Source: Bacillota bacterium (GTDB lineage Bacteria > Bacillota > Clostridia > DSM-8532). From it: DNA of 64,000 nucleotides. The stretch spans positions 222,313-286,312 of the forward strand of contig JAEYOK010000016.1 of assembly GCA_023411795.1 (NCBI GenBank), in the 5' to 3' direction. The notes under the pieces are model-generated. The model was not told where the DNA came from. It saw nothing but the letters and a program-made list of their open reading frames with translations, and made no database searches. The translations under genes were made by a program, and so were the position numbers. Shown in pieces: positions 62,177 to 64,000 of the stretch (the stretch's first letter is position 1; the number at the start of each line of letters is the position of its first letter).

Positions 62177-63604
62177 TCAATGGTGTTCTGCGTATAACGC
62201 CCCGATTTTTGCCGTATATGTAATCCGCTTAAGGGGAATATATAGAGAAAAAGTAGTCCCATTATCAGGATTGCTTTCTACTGCGATATCCCCATTATGC
62301 TTTTTTATTACATTCATGCAATAAGAAAGTCCCAGTCCAAAGTTTTTTTCTGTTTTTTTAGTAGTAAAATAAGGCTCAAATAAGCGATTTATTATTTCTT
62401 TCTTAATTATAGGTCCATTGTTATGAACCGCTATACAATAATAAGGTTTTTCCTTTTCCTGATAACATATAATGTCAATTATACCTTGAGGCATAACGGC
62501 GTCAGCGGCGTTTTGTATCAAGTTATTTAACACCTCAATCATATGAGCTCTATCACAGTAAATGCTTATTTCATCACTACATTTAACATTAAGGATAACA
62601 GATTTTCGTAAATAATCCCTGTTTAATTCAACCGAATGTGTGAGAATATCCTTCAAAGGCCATTCTTGTTCATTCATAATAATTGTCCCCGAGTAAAGAG
62701 ACACTTTTAGGTTAAAATTCTTAAGATGAGTAATCGATTTATCTATAATCTCTATTTCTTCAGGGACAGGGAGACTACTCTGAATATATTTATTCCGCAG
62801 ATTTTTCAAGCACCACTCAATTTTTGCAGTTTCATTTTTTATCAGATGCCCTGTGAATTGCGCATTTTTATTAATGAGAACCAAATCTGAATTCCATCGA
62901 TAGTTTTCACTTTGAAGCCTTAACCCCATGATTCCTTCTCTGAAGGCCATAACTATGTAAAAAAGGATTGCTCCTCCCAAAATAATTATGTTCCCTTTCC
63001 AAATCTTGAATAACTCGCTAATGCCAAGGCTGTGAATAATAAATGTAGTTATCAGGCAGAACCATAAAGCAGGCAAAAGCAGAATGGCCACAAGCCGTTT
63101 TTGTTTTTTAGCTTGAGAGTTTCGCTCCGAGAAGATGGAGGACAGCATCAAATAAGTATAATAGATACCATACCCTACATTATAAACGGTGAATACATAC
63201 CAGAAAACCCTGTCATTATGCTGGTACCAGGTCATTTTAAGGGGATTATATACAAAAACCAGTATAAGAGAAGGCAAGAATACTGCCGGTTTAAGCAATT
63301 TAAAATGGTTGGGATATCTCTTATCAAAACTACAGAAATAAAACATAAACAGAAGGCCTGTTGGTAGGGCAAGATGGTAAACAATAGCCGTCATCACCGA
63401 ATATACAGCAGTATAGATTTCAGGGCTTACGCCCAAGCTAAAATGCTTTTCTAAAAATGGAACCAGATCAAAGTAATAATACTCCTTTAAAGTACCCAGG
63501 CTGCAAATTAATACATTAACAGCACAGGATTTGTTAGCTTTGTTTTTAGGACCAGATAAATAAATAAGAAGGGCCAGAACCCATATAAGTATTGTGAATA
63601 TCAT
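62177..63604 (-). CDS. Membrane sensor histidine kinase
   Basis: The 475-residue protein has an N-terminal membrane domain of about seven spans (residues 1-220) with no extracellular domain, so it probably senses within the membrane. A dimer helix follows with H253 in FTGHLIKNETAKIEW, and the ATPase domain has LNNLIQNAADAV, VHNNGPI and FGLGLSYCMNVI with KHNGDIAVES. It starts at ATG 63604 behind GAGGTC. It is the first gene of a two-gene unit with the LuxR-type regulator. The layout recalls sensor kinases that pair with NarL/LuxR regulators. Confidence 0.88.
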   Translation of the reverse strand: MIFTILIWVLALLIYLSGPKNKANKSCAVNVLICSLGTLKEYYYFDLVPFLEKHFSLGVSPEIYTAVYSVMTAIVYHLALPTGLLFMFYFCSFDKRYPNHFKLLKPAVFLPSLILVFVYNPLKMTWYQHNDRVFWYVFTVYNVGYGIYYTYLMLSSIFSERNSQAKKQKRLVAILLLPALWFCLITTFIIHSLGISELFKIWKGNIIILGGAILFYIVMAFREGIMGLRLQSENYRWNSDLVLINKNAQFTGHLIKNETAKIEWCLKNLRNKYIQSSLPVPEEIEIIDKSITHLKNFNLKVSLYSGTIIMNEQEWPLKDILTHSVELNRDYLRKSVILNVKCSDEISIYCDRAHMIEVLNNLIQNAADAVMPQGIIDIICYQEKEKPYYCIAVHNNGPIIKKEIINRLFEPYFTTKKTEKNFGLGLSYCMNVIKKHNGDIAVESNPDNGTTFSLYIPLKRITYTAKIGALYAEHH

Positions 63605-63812
63605 AATTATGACCTCAAGCTGTGCTCTTTTCTTTTATTTTGCCTCTTTTTAGTAACAAAGTAAATAATAAAATGGAAAATTTAGCACATAAATATGGTC
63701 TATATTGCTAATTTCCTATAAAGAATAGGAACAAAATTAAGAAACACTGCTTTATAATAAGTATTGTAACAAAATTATGTAGATTTCTAAATTTTATGAG
63801 GTGCGAATTTTC

Positions 63813-64000
63813 ATGAATATTGATAGTAAAGAGCTCTGTATGGGCTGTATGTCAAAGATTGAGAATAACGAAAATTTCTGTCCCAATTGCGGTTGGCAGA
63901 AGCAGCAGCAAGAGCTATCACCCCATCAACTTCTACCTCAAACCATCTTAAATGGTAAGTATTTGATTGGACGTGTTTTAGGGGAGGGTGGCTTTGGCAT
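63813..64000 (+). CDS. Zinc-ribbon serine/threonine protein kinase (N-terminal part)
   Basis: This gene runs off the end of the window. ATG 63813 has GAGGTG upstream. The first 31 residues hold two CxxC pairs (ELCMGCMSK and NFCPNCGWQ) that should bind one zinc ion. A short linker leads to ILNGKYLIGRVLGEGGFGI, the glycine-rich loop that opens a Hanks-type protein kinase. The catalytic loop is outside the window. Clostridial members often carry further sensor or FHA-like domains. Confidence 0.85.
   Translation, partial: MNIDSKELCMGCMSKIENNENFCPNCGWQKQQQELSPHQLLPQTILNGKYLIGRVLGEGGFG

Noticed and set aside
1..64000. CRISPR array, tRNA, rRNA or transposase genes
   Set aside because: No regularly spaced direct repeats, cloverleaf or rRNA-like stretches and no transposase or integrase motifs were seen in the frames read.

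Overview
The window looks like chromosome of a low-GC, anaerobic, endospore-forming, saccharolytic Firmicute of class Clostridia. The spore markers are a gerA-type germination operon, a spore photoproduct lyase homologue and a spore-coat transglutaminase (Tgl). Purine-rich Shine-Dalgarno sites, TTG/GTG starts, a class B sortase with a VPKTG-type substrate, and a LytS/YesN-type two-component system beside a sugar ABC transporter fit the same group. I cannot name the species. There is no sign of a phage, an insertion sequence with a transposase, a CRISPR array, tRNA or rRNA.

Layout. 1-2.3 kb: end of an ABC-2 type transporter (ATPase and permease). 2.4-5.4 kb: SplB-like radical SAM protein and pyruvate kinase. 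5.4-6.2 kb: a cupin protein with a low-complexity N-terminus. 6.3-15.7 kb (minus strand): a seven-gene aldose sensing and uptake cluster, with membrane-anchored sugar-binding sensor, LytS-like kinase, YesN-like regulator, XylF-like lipoprotein, and a ChvE/MmsA/MmsB transporter. 15.9-16.8 kb: an SDR dehydrogenase whose N-terminus is frameshifted, behind a near-consensus promoter flanked by tandem operator-like repeats. 17.0-23.9 kb: an unfamiliar three-gene envelope operon (giant VWA protein, Ig-like membrane protein, small membrane protein). 24.0-28.1 kb: germinant receptor operon in the order A-C-small-B. 28.3-48.2 kb: a 20-kb co-directional carbohydrate region (GH1; ABC importer; GH2; chemoreceptor; glycerol kinase; malate-type dehydrogenase; malic enzyme; alpha/beta hydrolase; GH36; GPH symporter; GH13). 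48.2-48.6 kb: two palindromic non-coding elements. 48.7-56.2 kb: envelope and spore genes (BsuPI/SLH-like protein, Tgl, MurI, MurD, HD hydrolase, amidohydrolase, SrtB). 56.6-57.1 kb: a wall-anchored CBM26-like starch-binding protein behind a promoter with a cre/LacI-like operator. 57.2-61.5 kb: MarR regulator with a heterodimeric ABC exporter. 61.5-64 kb: a 30-bp inverted repeat, a histidine kinase/LuxR-type regulator pair, and the start of a zinc-ribbon Ser/Thr kinase.

How the genes work together. The 28-48 kb region joins alpha- and beta-galactosidase-type hydrolases with a true glycerol kinase, an importer, a chemoreceptor and an alpha/beta hydrolase. One explanation, which I infer rather than see, is use of galactosylglycerols (the polar heads of plant galactolipids, or floridoside), with galactose and glycerol both captured. 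The GH36-symporter-GH13 end also fits raffinose or melibiose. The malate-type dehydrogenase and malic enzyme next to the glycerol kinase could balance reducing power. The 6-16 kb cluster resembles the described XylFII-LytS-YesN/XylFGH arrangement but carries three different binding proteins.

The best candidates for undescribed biology are the possible galactosylglycerol locus, the VWA/Ig/membrane operon, the three-binding-protein sensing cluster, the SplB homologue lacking its hydrogen-donor cysteine, the sortase B/starch-binding pair, and the palindromic intergenic elements. No database search was possible, so family assignments rest on motifs read by eye.
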